DNA from: JANSYA01 sp965243385
GTDB lineage: Bacteria; Spirochaetota; Leptospiria; Leptospirales; Leptonemataceae
Assembly (NCBI GenBank): GCA_965243385.1
Contig: CBDEUV010000002.1
Location: 248,001-312,000 of the forward strand
DNA: 64,000 nucleotides
Direction of reading: 5' to 3'
The notes beneath the pieces are model-generated. The model was not told the origin of the DNA and did not search any database. It worked only from the letters and a program-made list of their open reading frames with translations. Every line of letters starts with the position of its first letter. The first letter of the stretch is position 1. This document shows positions 37,520 through 45,611 of the stretch, piece after piece. The position numbers and the translations under genes are program-made.

Positions 37520-38197
37520 TTACTCCCAGATCAAAATTTCCACCGGAGTCGGATTGTAGGCGTTGCAGGGATTGTTTAACTGCGGGCAGTTGCTGATTAA
37601 GATCATTACGTCCATCGCCGCCCTGAGCTCTACGTACTTGCCGGCATGCGAAATACCGTCTTCGAAAGTCAGACGACCTTCGGGCGTGACGGGCACGTTC
37701 ATAAAGAAATTGATATTGCTGGTGATGTCGCGTTTCGTCAGACCGCCGATCTGCGCGGCCGGGCCGTGCTGGCAATCGGCGATGGCCAGAAGAAAGCTGT
37801 CGCGGCAGCTGTGCATAAACTTTTTATCGAGGGCGTAACGCACCATATTGCTTTCGCTCGCGCAGGCGCCGCCCAGGGTATCGTGGCGCCCGCAGGTGTC
37901 GGCGGTGATTTCAAGCATCACCCGGCCTTCGTTCGATATCAATTTGGTTCCGGTGGTTAGATAAATATTGCGCTGCTCGCGAATCGTATCGACGGAGCTA
38001 TAGCGTTCCAGCGGATCCGCCGCGCTGTAAAAAAGCGTATCCACCGCCTGGTTGCCTTTCAGGTCGAGAATGCGCACGGTCTGGCCGGCCTGGATCTCGT
38101 GAATGAAAGGATCGCCCGCGCGGACGGTATGGCGATAGAGCGCGTCCTCCGGATTTAACGGGCTTTCGGTCAGCTGCGATTTCGATTGCGTACTCAT
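37520..38197 (-). CDS. Urea carboxylase-associated protein 2 / carboxyguanidine deiminase subunit (DUF1989)
   Basis: A 225-residue DUF1989 protein. The conserved DTCGRHDTLGG carries Cys/His likely to bind metal, and SNINFFMNVPV is family-typical. Proteins once called UAAP2 form a heteromer with UAAP1 that deiminates carboxyguanidine to allophanate in guanidine-using bacteria (established family knowledge). I used ATG 38197, which overlaps the preceding stop (ATGA), instead of the longer frame to 38380. It lies between UAAP1 and the carboxylase (3-bp gap), as expected for the pathway. Confidence 0.88.
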   Translation of the reverse strand: MSTQSKSQLTESPLNPEDALYRHTVRAGDPFIHEIQAGQTVRILDLKGNQAVDTLFYSAADPLERYSSVDTIREQRNIYLTTGTKLISNEGRVMLEITADTCGRHDTLGGACASESNMVRYALDKKFMHSCRDSFLLAIADCQHGPAAQIGGLTKRDITSNINFFMNVPVTPEGRLTFEDGISHAGKYVELRAAMDVMILISNCPQLNNPCNAYNPTPVEILIWE

Positions 38198-38985
38198 AGA
38201 TCGGCCTGCGCGAAATAGTCGAGAGTGTTGCGAAAACCGCGGTCGTTTTCGGGACGCGAAAGCCGGCAGGGGTCCTCGGGACCGCCGCCGTAGCCGCTGC
38301 GCCAGATGATCATACGCACCGCCCCGGTAGGATATACTTTCGAGGGATTCAGCGGATGCGGACAGGAATTCAAGGCGCACAGCACGTTCATCTCCGCCCG
38401 TAGATCCACGAAGGCACCCGCCGGGGACGCGTTTTCGACGAAGCTCAGCGCTCCCAGTTCGTCCACCGTGACCTTGCTGAAGAAATTGATATTCGGAACC
38501 AGGTCGCGGATTCCCAGATTATAACGCCCGAGTTGCATCAGAAAGCCGTCCCGGCCGTTGCGATAGTACTCGTTGTGATGATCTTCGTAATGATGTTCGC
38601 CGTACTGCGCCGCGATCATCGCCGCGCTGGTCGTGCCGCCGATCGTATCGTGCCAGCCGCAGGTGTCGGCGGTCAGCGAGACCAGAATGCGACCCATATC
38701 CGAATAACACACGCAGCCTTCCGTCAGCCGCGCGATGTGCTGCGCTTTCAGAGTGTCGGGCATATTATAGCGTTCACTCGTTTCTTCGAGATTATAAAAC
38801 AGCGCGCCGACATTCGCGCCGCCGGCCAGGTCGACCAGCCGCAGAGTATAACCCCGCTTGACGCGCAGCGACCAGTGTCCCCCCGCGGGAAGCTCTTCGT
38901 CGTACACGATCAGTTCCGGCGGAATCTCGCCGGCGCCCTGCACGCCGGTTCCTCCGGGAGAAGATTTGCTCTGGCTGGTGCTCAT
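38194..38985 (-). CDS. Urea carboxylase-associated protein 1 / carboxyguanidine deiminase subunit (DUF1989)
   Basis: A 263-residue DUF1989 protein, paralogous to its downstream neighbour. Conserved DTCGWHDTIGG and VPNINFFSKV are present; a His-rich stretch GEHHYEDHHNEYY (about 128-140) may bind metal. With UAAP2 it is the predicted carboxyguanidine deiminase, releasing ammonium and allophanate. It is coupled to UAAP2 by a 4-bp overlap and follows the ABC transporter genes after a 26-bp gap. This pair is the main reason to read the operon as guanidine rather than urea use. Confidence 0.88.
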   Translation of the reverse strand: MSTSQSKSSPGGTGVQGAGEIPPELIVYDEELPAGGHWSLRVKRGYTLRLVDLAGGANVGALFYNLEETSERYNMPDTLKAQHIARLTEGCVCYSDMGRILVSLTADTCGWHDTIGGTTSAAMIAAQYGEHHYEDHHNEYYRNGRDGFLMQLGRYNLGIRDLVPNINFFSKVTVDELGALSFVENASPAGAFVDLRAEMNVLCALNSCPHPLNPSKVYPTGAVRMIIWRSGYGGGPEDPCRLSRPENDRGFRNTLDYFAQADL

Positions 38986-39011
38986 GGCTCTGGTCTCGAT
39001 CCTGAAGCCGG

Positions 39012-39893
39012 TCAGTTACCGGCGTTTTCCTTTTCTTTTTCTTTGAGCGCGATCAGTTTCGCCAGGCTTTCGTTGCGCTGGTTCTGGCCCTGCCCCTGGG
39101 CATGCAGCAAATCCAACAACTCCCGCTTCATCTGAAAGAACTCCGGCGTCATCTTAATACTGAAGTCCACGCTCTTACGAAACGCAGCCGGCATTTTACG
39201 GTCCGCGATCACCCGCCCCGGTCGCGCACTAAAGACCAGCACCCGCGATCCGAGAAAGACCGCTTCGTCCACATCGTGAGTGACGAAAATCACCGTGGTC
39301 TTTTCGTGCTGGCTGATCAAAAGCAGGAGCTCCTGCATTTCCTCGCGGGTCTGCGAGTCGAGGGCGCCGAAGGGCTCGTCCATCAACATCAGCTTCGGTC
39401 GATTGACGAGCGTGCGGGCGATCGCCACCCGCTGTTTCATGCCTCCGGACAATTCGCGCGGATAGGCGCTTTTAAATTTCGACAGACCCATGATATCGAG
39501 CAGGAAATCCACTCGTTCGATGCGATCGAAAGTTTCACCACGAGTCAGGCCTTCGGTATTCGACGCCAGGCGATTGCTGAACGCGGCGTTCTGTTCGACG
39601 GTCAGCCATGGGAATAATGTATAATTCTGAAATACCAGCCCGCGTTCGCGACCGGGACCGTGCACCCGCTCTCCATCCAGCAGGATTTCGCCGGCCGAGG
39701 GCTGCTCCAATCCGGCGAGCATGTACAATAAAGTCGATTTGCCGCAGCCGGAGGGGCCGAGCAAACATAGGAATTCTCCGGACTCGACGGTGAAGCCGGT
39801 CGGCACGAGCGCCGTGACGTCCGGTGCCTGAGTACGAAAGCCCGTTTTCGCCCCCGGATAGATTTTCGAAACGTCGCGAATTTCGAGCTGCAT
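39012..39893 (-). CDS. ABC importer ATP-binding protein (nitrate/taurine/urea type)
   Basis: A 293-residue ATPase. Walker A is GPSGCGKST, signature ELSGGMKQRVAIAR, Walker B LMLMDEPFGALD and switch His in IFVTHDVDEA. These fit the SsuB/TauB/NrtD family of small-molecule importers. The C-terminus continues about 30 residues past the usual end with a Lys/Glu tail. It is the third transporter gene, after the binding protein and permease, with a 1-bp gap to the latter. Confidence 0.9.
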   Translation of the reverse strand: MQLEIRDVSKIYPGAKTGFRTQAPDVTALVPTGFTVESGEFLCLLGPSGCGKSTLLYMLAGLEQPSAGEILLDGERVHGPGRERGLVFQNYTLFPWLTVEQNAAFSNRLASNTEGLTRGETFDRIERVDFLLDIMGLSKFKSAYPRELSGGMKQRVAIARTLVNRPKLMLMDEPFGALDSQTREEMQELLLLISQHEKTTVIFVTHDVDEAVFLGSRVLVFSARPGRVIADRKMPAAFRKSVDFSIKMTPEFFQMKRELLDLLHAQGQGQNQRNESLAKLIALKEKEKENAGN

Positions 39894-39894
39894 C

Positions 39895-40713
39895 TTAAGC
39901 CTTCACGGTTTCGGCCCAGCGAAACGCGCGCCGATTCAATACCCGAAATAGATAATCCAGAAAGAGGCCGAAGATTCCGAGCAAAATCAAATACACGTAC
40001 ATCTCTTCGATTTGTTTATAACGATAAAAGCGCAGAATGCGGTATCCCAGACCTTCGCCCGCCGCGATCAATTCCGCCACAACGAGATAGGTCCAGGCCC
40101 AGCCGTTGCAGAGCCGCAGGGCGTCGAAGATTCCCGGCAGCGAAGCCGGAGTAAGCACCTGCGCGATTACTTCGAAGCGCTTTGCGCCCAGGGTATAGCT
40201 TACCTGTAAGAGATCGTACGCCACGCGGCGCACCTCGTCTGCGACCATCAGGAGCAGCTGAAAAAAAACGCCGACGAAAATCAGCATGACCTTCGGGCTT
40301 TCGCCGATGCCGAAGAACACCATCAATAAGGGAATCAGCGCCGGTACGGGAACATAGCGCGCGAATTCGGTCAGCGGCTGCAGCAGCGCCTCGAAAAAAC
40401 AAAAGGCGCCGATCAGAATTCCCAGCGGCACCGCGACCAGCGCGGCGATCAAAAAGCCGGCCGATACGCGCAAAAAGCTGATTTTCAGATCGGTCCAGAC
40501 TTCGGAGCCCTGAAAAATCTCGCGAGCGGCGGCCAGGAGCTCAGCGGGGCCGGGTACGAAATGTTCGTTTACGAAACCCTGGCCGCTGAGCCAGCCGTAC
40601 GACAGAAAAGCGCCGAGAAAACCGAATGCCGCGAGAATCCGAAATGCGCGGGCCGGCAGTTTCCTGCGCAGCTCGAAAGCGCCTTTCAAATTCCCGCGAA
40701 AGCCAGTGCTCAT
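39895..40713 (-). CDS. ABC importer permease (SsuC/TauC type)
   Basis: Integral membrane subunit of 272 residues, with about six helices. It carries the BPD_transp_1 domain and the EAA loop near DLLQVSYTLGAKRFEVIAQV, where it contacts the ATPase. The first in-frame start is a TTG at 40719; the ATG at 40713 (third residue) is better and is used. It would form the channel for guanidine or urea together with the adjacent genes. Confidence 0.88.
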   Translation of the reverse strand: MSTGFRGNLKGAFELRRKLPARAFRILAAFGFLGAFLSYGWLSGQGFVNEHFVPGPAELLAAAREIFQGSEVWTDLKISFLRVSAGFLIAALVAVPLGILIGAFCFFEALLQPLTEFARYVPVPALIPLLMVFFGIGESPKVMLIFVGVFFQLLLMVADEVRRVAYDLLQVSYTLGAKRFEVIAQVLTPASLPGIFDALRLCNGWAWTYLVVAELIAAGEGLGYRILRFYRYKQIEEMYVYLILLGIFGLFLDYLFRVLNRRAFRWAETVKA

Positions 40714-40762
40714 ATACAATCGATGATTCGAAGCTTAAGTGTGATTCGATATCGCAATCGGC

Positions 40763-41785
40763 TTATTGGAGCGCCTGCACGAATTTCGGTTCGATGGCCG
40801 CGGCGTAATCGGGCACTTCGGAGATTTCGAGCGCGGGCACTTTCAGATAGAAATCGCCGATGGTTTTGCCGCTGCCGTAGAGCGAATCGGCGCCCGGGCC
40901 TTTCTTATACGCCGCCAGGTTGTCGGAGAGAGTGAAGAAACGGGTGCCGGAAATAAAGGTCTGATAGTTTTCCGGAGTCTGACCGACCTTCTTCGCCATA
41001 ATCGCGTAGGCTTCGTCCGGATTCGCCTTGATGAACTCCATCACCTCGAACCACACCTCTACGATCTTTTGAATTTCGGGACCTTTGCTGGCGACGACGT
41101 CGTCGTGAAAGACGAGCATATCGGGAATCAGGCCCGCCATTTCTTTCGAAGAGAAGAGCAGACTTACGCCGTCTTCCTGCATCGAATTGAACAGGGAAGG
41201 CTGCCAGAGCGCGGCGGCCGAGACATTGCCCAGGGTCACGGCGTTCGCCGCGTCCGGTACGAACATATTTTTGAATTCAACGTCGTCCTGGCTGAGGCCG
41301 GCCTTTTCCAGCGCGGTCAACAAAACGAAATGCGATACGGTGCCCTCTTCGGCGGCGACGGTCTTTCCTTTCAGATCCGCCAGGCTGCTTGCGCCTTTCG
41401 CGACCACGCCGTCGTTGCCGGCGGAGTTGTCGTTGATCAGAACGGCTTTCATCGGAACGCCGACGGTCGCCAGCGAGAAGATTGTATCGTTCCAGGTCTG
41501 ACAGTTGCCGTCGAGCTGCTTCGCGTCCATCGCCTGCAGCGATTCAACGTAGTTGTCGAACCACTTGAATTCGACCGCGACGCCCTTTTTGTCGAACATA
41601 CCTTTTTCAATGGCGATTTCCCACGCAACCCAGCCCGGCCAATCGCTATAACCGATCGTAATCGGCTCCTCTTTTTTCTCTCCGCACGCCGTGATCGCGG
41701 CGAAGGTCACTACCAGCGCCATCACGAAGCGCGCGACTCGTTTGCCGCCATATCGCGCGGATGCGTCATACGATGCTTTATACAT
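40763..41785 (-). CDS. ABC transporter substrate-binding lipoprotein (urea/guanidine-type)
   Basis: A 340-residue NMT1/SsuA-like binding protein with lipobox ITAC. Motifs include ITIGYSDWPGWVAWEIAIEKGMF and QLDGNCQTWNDTIFSLATVGVP, close to proteins annotated as putative urea-binding in carboxylase operons. The substrate pocket is not resolvable by eye. It is the first gene of the operon; an AAGGA ribosome binding site lies 9 bases before the ATG. The operon order importer, UAAP1, UAAP2, carboxylase, hydrolase is conserved in guanidine-using bacteria. Confidence 0.87.
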   Translation of the reverse strand: MYKASYDASARYGGKRVARFVMALVVTFAAITACGEKKEEPITIGYSDWPGWVAWEIAIEKGMFDKKGVAVEFKWFDNYVESLQAMDAKQLDGNCQTWNDTIFSLATVGVPMKAVLINDNSAGNDGVVAKGASSLADLKGKTVAAEEGTVSHFVLLTALEKAGLSQDDVEFKNMFVPDAANAVTLGNVSAAALWQPSLFNSMQEDGVSLLFSSKEMAGLIPDMLVFHDDVVASKGPEIQKIVEVWFEVMEFIKANPDEAYAIMAKKVGQTPENYQTFISGTRFFTLSDNLAAYKKGPGADSLYGSGKTIGDFYLKVPALEISEVPDYAAAIEPKFVQALQ

Positions 41786-41911
41786 AATACAGTTTCCTTA
41801 TCATTCTGAAAATTCCCGTTCGCGATCAGACGCCGGGTTCGTACTGAACGCGTAATTGCAAATTGCGTACCCATTCGCTGGAGAGGCGGAGCGATAGATG
41901 ATCGCGCCGCA

Positions 41912-41949
41912 GCAAACGCTTCGCAAACCAGGGACAGGCGAAGATTTGC
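41912..41949 (-). repeat. Hairpin in the guanidine/urea operon leader (proximal)
   Basis: GCAAA (41912-41916) and CTTCGC (41919-41924) pair with GCGAAG (41938-41943) and TTTGC (41945-41949), giving 11 bp with a small internal loop around a 13-base loop. It is 127 to 164 bases upstream of the first gene of the operon. Confidence 0.55.
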
Positions 41950-42046
41950 GCACTGCTGGATGTTTTGCGGCGCGTGAACCTGGAATGTTTCGGGCAAAGT
42001 CGTTGCGTTCGCATCGGGGACTATCTGTTGAGAATTGCGACCGGCT

Positions 42047-42096
42047 GCCTGTTTTTTATACAGACCGGGCCCGAGGTCGGTGCGCAAAAAACAGGC
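42047..42096. repeat. Long inverted repeat in the divergent leader (distal)
   Basis: GCCTGTTTTTT (42047-42057) and AAAAAACAGGC (42086-42096) are perfect 11-bp arms. The 28-base interior itself contains GACC/GGTC pairing around GGGCCCGA, so the whole could fold as one long stem. It lies 79-128 bp upstream of the FMN gene and 262-311 bp upstream of the ABC operon. It has the A/T tract inside the stem, not after it, so it is not a standard terminator. Confidence 0.6.
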
Positions 42097-42174
42097 GTCC
42101 GGGGAAGCGTCGGATCTTACTGAGTCAGGGTCTCAATTGCATTGACACGCCAGGGGCCCGGGTGAGGTTGAGCT

Positions 42175-42771
42175 ATGAACGTGGAGCGGCGTATGAATCG
42201 GATGCGGCAGTGGGTCCCCGGCAGCCCTCAGGTCATCCGGCGCGGAGCAGCCTGCCTGCTGATCATCGCCGCGCTGAGCGCCAGCGCTCTGCATTCGCGG
42301 GTCTACGTTGGAACAGCGGCGGCGCTGGCGGAGGCTTTCCCCGGCGCAGAAACGGAACGCAAGGCCCTCTATCTGAGCCGGGCGCAGCAGACCGAATTGC
42401 GCAAAATCGCCGACCTGGATAAGATCGGCCGCTTTCATACCTTCTATATCGCCCGCGGCAAAAAAGGCAAAATCGCGGGTTATGCGCTCTTCGACACGCA
42501 TATCGTGCGCACCAAAGAGGAGACCGTATTCGTCGCCCTGAATGCCGACGGCTCCGTGCGGGCGGCGCGCATCATTTCGTTCTTTGAACCGCAGGAGTAC
42601 CTGGCCCCCGACCGCTGGCTGGCGATTTTCACCGACAAAACCGCGAGCGCCAGCCTCCAGCCCGGCCGCGATCTGCCGACCATCACCGGTGCCACGCTGA
42701 CGACCCGGGCCGTCTCCACCGCGGTGCGCAAAACTCTGCAACTGCATCGCACTCACTTCGGCGGCTCCTGA
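42175..42771 (+). CDS. Exported FMN-binding domain protein
   Basis: A 198-residue protein. An N-terminal signal anchor (about 22-44) is followed by an FMN-binding domain like that in NqrC, RnfG and NosR. The ITGATLTTRAV stretch (about 171-181) matches the S/T-GAT motif in which a Thr carries covalent FMN. The middle (TVFVALNADGSVRAARIISF) also fits. It is periplasmic, likely an electron carrier to or from a membrane partner; the 4-helix protein 10 bp downstream is the candidate. A GAGG ribosome binding site is 7 bases upstream. No Rnf, Nqr or ApbE gene is nearby, and ApbE would be needed to attach the flavin. Confidence 0.85.
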   Translation: MNVERRMNRMRQWVPGSPQVIRRGAACLLIIAALSASALHSRVYVGTAAALAEAFPGAETERKALYLSRAQQTELRKIADLDKIGRFHTFYIARGKKGKIAGYALFDTHIVRTKEETVFVALNADGSVRAARIISFFEPQEYLAPDRWLAIFTDKTASASLQPGRDLPTITGATLTTRAVSTAVRKTLQLHRTHFGGS

Positions 42772-42780
42772 AACCCGGGC

Positions 42781-43314
42781 ATGAAATTCCTGATCACAGG
42801 GTCGCTCCGCAGCGACCGCGGCCCGCGCGCGTTGATCACGCTGAGCCTGGTTTTGTTTTTATGTTTCACTCTGGCGCACGCGCTGCGCGAATTCGGCAGC
42901 ACCGGCTTCGTCCCGGAAGCGGTCGCGGCCAGTCTCTACGGCGGCCCCCACCGGGATCTGAGTTTCGCGGAAGCCCCGCCCGGCTTTATCGCCATACTGG
43001 AAGATCTGCATATGGATCTGTTTTTCTTCGGTCTGCTGGCGCTGTTTTTGAGTTCCGTGCTCTACCAGGTCCGCATGCGCGCCGCCGCGAAGCGCGCTTT
43101 GATCTACGCTCTCTTTTTGTTTCCGCTCGGGCATATCGCGGCCCGCGCGCTGACCTTCTTTTTCGCGGGAGGGGCGTGGCTGGTGACGCCCGCAGCGCTC
43201 GGCAGCTATACGACGTTCGCCGTGGCGATGCTGCTGATTCTGCGGGATCTATATCGCGCCCCCCCGGCCCCGAACGGATTACAGCCGGACTCCGAAAACG
43301 CGCCGCCGCCTTAA
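42781..43314 (+). CDS. Membrane protein with four helices, partner of the FMN protein
   Basis: A 177-residue protein with four hydrophobic segments (about 18-37, 72-95, 102-125 and 128-150) and histidines near helix ends (EDLHMD, FPLGHIAAR). I do not recognise a family. It starts 10 bp after the FMN-binding gene, so they are likely co-expressed. The paired histidines could bind haem, but this is speculation. It is convergent with the PAS-cyclase gene (4-bp gap). Confidence 0.65.
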   Translation: MKFLITGSLRSDRGPRALITLSLVLFLCFTLAHALREFGSTGFVPEAVAASLYGGPHRDLSFAEAPPGFIAILEDLHMDLFFFGLLALFLSSVLYQVRMRAAAKRALIYALFLFPLGHIAARALTFFFAGGAWLVTPAALGSYTTFAVAMLLILRDLYRAPPAPNGLQPDSENAPPP

Positions 43315-43318
43315 GCAA

Positions 43319-44479
43319 TCAAAAAATATGATCGTCCAGTCCCAGGGTGATCGGTCCGCGCGGCCCTTCGAAACTCACGCTGTTGACGAAGCCCGCGGCC
43401 AGGGCCTGCGCTTTGCCTTTCAAGCTCAGTTCGACGGTCTTGATCACCTGCACGTTTTCGCGCACCAGCTGGAGCGTCGCCTCGCTGACCAGAATCGAGC
43501 CGGGTTCGGCCGCGCGCTCCAGGCGCGAAGCGGTGTTAACCGCGTCGCCGATAAAAGTCAGCTGTAGAAAATCGTCGGAGCCGATGCTGCCGAGAATGCA
43601 TTCGCCGCTGTGCACGCCGATGCGCAGACTGACTTCCGGCTGCCCGGATTTCAGCCGGAAGAGATTGAGAATATTGAACTGCTTTTGAATCTCGATCGAC
43701 GCGATGACGGCGTTCAGCGGCTTCTCGAAGACCGCGAAAATCGAATCGCCCATGATCTTGTCGACGAAACCGCCGCTGTGTAAAATCGTCGAAGAGGTCG
43801 CGCCGATCGAGACGTTCAGCATTTCCAGGATTTCATCCGGCGAACTCTGCTCCGCGAGCGCCGTATAGCTGACCAGGTCCGCGAACAAAAAAGTGAATTC
43901 GCGTTTTTCGTTCGGGATCTTATTATAGCCGGCCTGCACGGCGCTTTTCGCGCGGCTGCTCAGCTGTCGCGAAATGTACGGCCGCAGCATACGGCTCGCG
44001 CGAATGCTGTCTTCGAATTCGCCGGTCGCCAGGCGATACCGCTGCCCTTCGCGATGAATATCCTGCAAAAAAAGCGTATAACGCGCCTCGCCTTTCGAAT
44101 CCAGGTCCTTATAACCGCTGAGCTGAAACAGGTACTGTTCGCCGCCGGCGGTCCGCAAATACGCGCGATAGTTTTGAAATGGACGCTCCCAGAGCTTCCC
44201 GGCGCGCACGAATAATTCCTGAAAGAATTCAATGCCCAGCAGGCGCACGACGCTGCGGCCCCGCACGTCGGCAGGCGAATAACCCAAAAGCTTCAGCAAA
44301 CGCGCGGATATCGCCTGGATGCGGTAATCCCCCGCGACGACCAGAGGAAAGATCCCCAGACGCTGCATGGCTGTGCGTAAATCAAGCGGCTCCATAGATT
44401 CGCGGGCGGCCCAGAGGGCGTGCAAACGATCGCCCGGATTCGTATTCAGGCGATCGTGCGAACGATATTCCGGCCGCAC
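43319..44479 (-). CDS. PAS-domain class III adenylate cyclase
   Basis: A soluble protein of 386 residues from GTG 44479 (358 from ATG 44395; neither start has a good ribosome binding site). A PAS-like sensor lies at about 40-150 (FPLVVAGDYRIQAISARLLKLL, then GYSPADVRGRSVV). The catalytic domain (about 185-350) has metal Asp in FLFADLVSYTALAE and IMGDSIFAVF, the adenine-selecting Lys in VDKIMGD, and Thr in QLTFIGDAVN, with Asn/Arg in NTASRLER. It should make cAMP. This is the second cyclase in the window, differing from the membrane one at 22779. Confidence 0.87.
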   Translation of the reverse strand: MRPEYRSHDRLNTNPGDRLHALWAARESMEPLDLRTAMQRLGIFPLVVAGDYRIQAISARLLKLLGYSPADVRGRSVVRLLGIEFFQELFVRAGKLWERPFQNYRAYLRTAGGEQYLFQLSGYKDLDSKGEARYTLFLQDIHREGQRYRLATGEFEDSIRASRMLRPYISRQLSSRAKSAVQAGYNKIPNEKREFTFLFADLVSYTALAEQSSPDEILEMLNVSIGATSSTILHSGGFVDKIMGDSIFAVFEKPLNAVIASIEIQKQFNILNLFRLKSGQPEVSLRIGVHSGECILGSIGSDDFLQLTFIGDAVNTASRLERAAEPGSILVSEATLQLVRENVQVIKTVELSLKGKAQALAAGFVNSVSFEGPRGPITLGLDDHIF

Positions 44480-44497
44480 GCGAAAGATTGAAACAAA

Positions 44498-45490
44498 TTA
44501 ATTTTCGCCCGGACGCTCGCCGAAATAGTCGGATCGCAACTGCTCGATTTTCGCCAACCGTTCGGCGACCGGCAAATCCGGATTTTTCGCCAGCAGCTCC
44601 TGCTCCGCGGCCAGAAAGGCTTCCAGATTCGCGTTCTTTTCGGCGGCTGCAGCAGCCGCTCGCTCTTCGTCGGCCAGTATCGCGTCGGCCCGATCCGCAC
44701 CCAGATGCCGTCGGCGAATCGCGTGCATCACGCGCTGCCGCTCCGCTTCGCCGAGGTTCTCCAGCTCGCTCTGGCGCACGAGGACTTCAAATCCCAGGGC
44801 GGTATTCGCGGGCTGCCGTTCCAGCAAGGTCTCGTGATAGGGACCGAAGACCCGGGCGCGCGCCGTTTCGAATTCGGCCAGCCGCTCCGCGGCCGACAGG
44901 CCCGCCAGTTTCGGATCATCGCCGGCGAAGCGACGCACGACCTGCTGGAAATCGACATGGGCTTCGGAGAGTCCGAATATGAGGGCGGCGTCCTCTTCGC
45001 CGAAGATTTCGCGGCGCAGTTTACGCAACAACTCCCGGCGAGCGGCCGCGTCCGCCGACGCGGCTTCGGCGGCCAGCCGGCCCCGTTCGCGCTCGCTTTC
45101 GTACTCGCGATAGCTTTCAAAGAGCTGCACGAGCTTGCCGCCGTCGGGTTCCGGCAATCGATTCAGAAAATCGATCACCATCGCGTCGCACTCGCGGGCC
45201 GGGCCCTCTTCCGGACAATACGAACGCAGCCGCCGGAGTTCCGACAGTAAATCGATGCGTCCGGCGCGCACATCGTCGAGGATCGCGTCGCCGCGACCGG
45301 GTTCAATCAGATCTGTAACATACAGGCCGGGCCGGCCTTCGCCGCTCGCGTCGGTGGAACCGGACTCCGCCGCGAATTCTTCGAAACTCATGGGCCGCTC
45401 CGGTTCGGCGCCGCTCAAGAATAGCAGCACCGCCAGAGCAAGCGCGGTTGCCAGGGTCCCGGAGATTACAAGAATGCGTGCGGTTTTCAT
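44498..45490 (-). CDS. Lipase chaperone-like (LifO) membrane-anchored protein
   Basis: A 330-residue protein with an N-terminal membrane anchor (about 5-24) followed by a very charged, helical, Ala/Glu/Arg-rich body. Repeated LRREIFGEEDAALIF, ARARVFGPYHETLL and QLRSDYFGERP resemble the FG-containing helices of the lipase secretion chaperone family. The canonical foldase motif FDYFLSALGE is absent (LRSYCPEEG sits at the place), so the call is tentative. It follows the phospholipase gene by 121 bp on the same strand, which supports a chaperone role. I used ATG 45490, with GGA 9 bases upstream, rather than the frame from 45559. Confidence 0.5.
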   Translation of the reverse strand: MKTARILVISGTLATALALAVLLFLSGAEPERPMSFEEFAAESGSTDASGEGRPGLYVTDLIEPGRGDAILDDVRAGRIDLLSELRRLRSYCPEEGPARECDAMVIDFLNRLPEPDGGKLVQLFESYREYESERERGRLAAEAASADAAARRELLRKLRREIFGEEDAALIFGLSEAHVDFQQVVRRFAGDDPKLAGLSAAERLAEFETARARVFGPYHETLLERQPANTALGFEVLVRQSELENLGEAERQRVMHAIRRRHLGADRADAILADEERAAAAAAEKNANLEAFLAAEQELLAKNPDLPVAERLAKIEQLRSDYFGERPGEN

Positions 45491-45571
45491 AATATAATTT
45501 CCGTATATATTAAAATGCGTTTTAGAGTGAATCATCGCCGCGCGCAGAGGCCTGCGCACAGCGATGACGTT

Positions 45572-45603
45572 GCGCCCGGATCAATCTTCAATCATCCGGG
45601 CGC
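45572..45603 (-). repeat. Intercistronic hairpin between phospholipase and chaperone genes
   Basis: GCGCCCGGAT (45572-45581) and ATCCGGGCGC (45594-45603) are perfect 10-bp arms around a 12-base loop, 8 bp past the phospholipase stop and 82 bp before the chaperone start. No T-run follows, so it may set relative expression or protect the upstream messenger rather than end transcription. Confidence 0.6.
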
Positions 45604-45611
45604 GAAACCGA

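Larger units (their letters stand above)
41786..42174. promoter_or_regulatory. 389-bp divergent region upstream of the guanidine/urea operon
   Basis: No gene is seen here. The region holds two strong inverted repeats (listed separately), the AAGGA binding site of the operon's first gene and a GAGG site before the FMN gene at 42175. I looked for guanidine-I, -II and -III riboswitch signatures and for a sigma-54 promoter and found none I would trust. Confidence 0.5.

Noticed and set aside
40766..41809. 347-residue plus-strand open frame
   Set aside because: Exactly antisense to the substrate-binding lipoprotein, which has clear family motifs.
41786..42174. Guanidine riboswitch of a known class
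   Set aside because: Conserved ykkC, mini-ykkC and ykkC-III signatures not found on either strand by eye.
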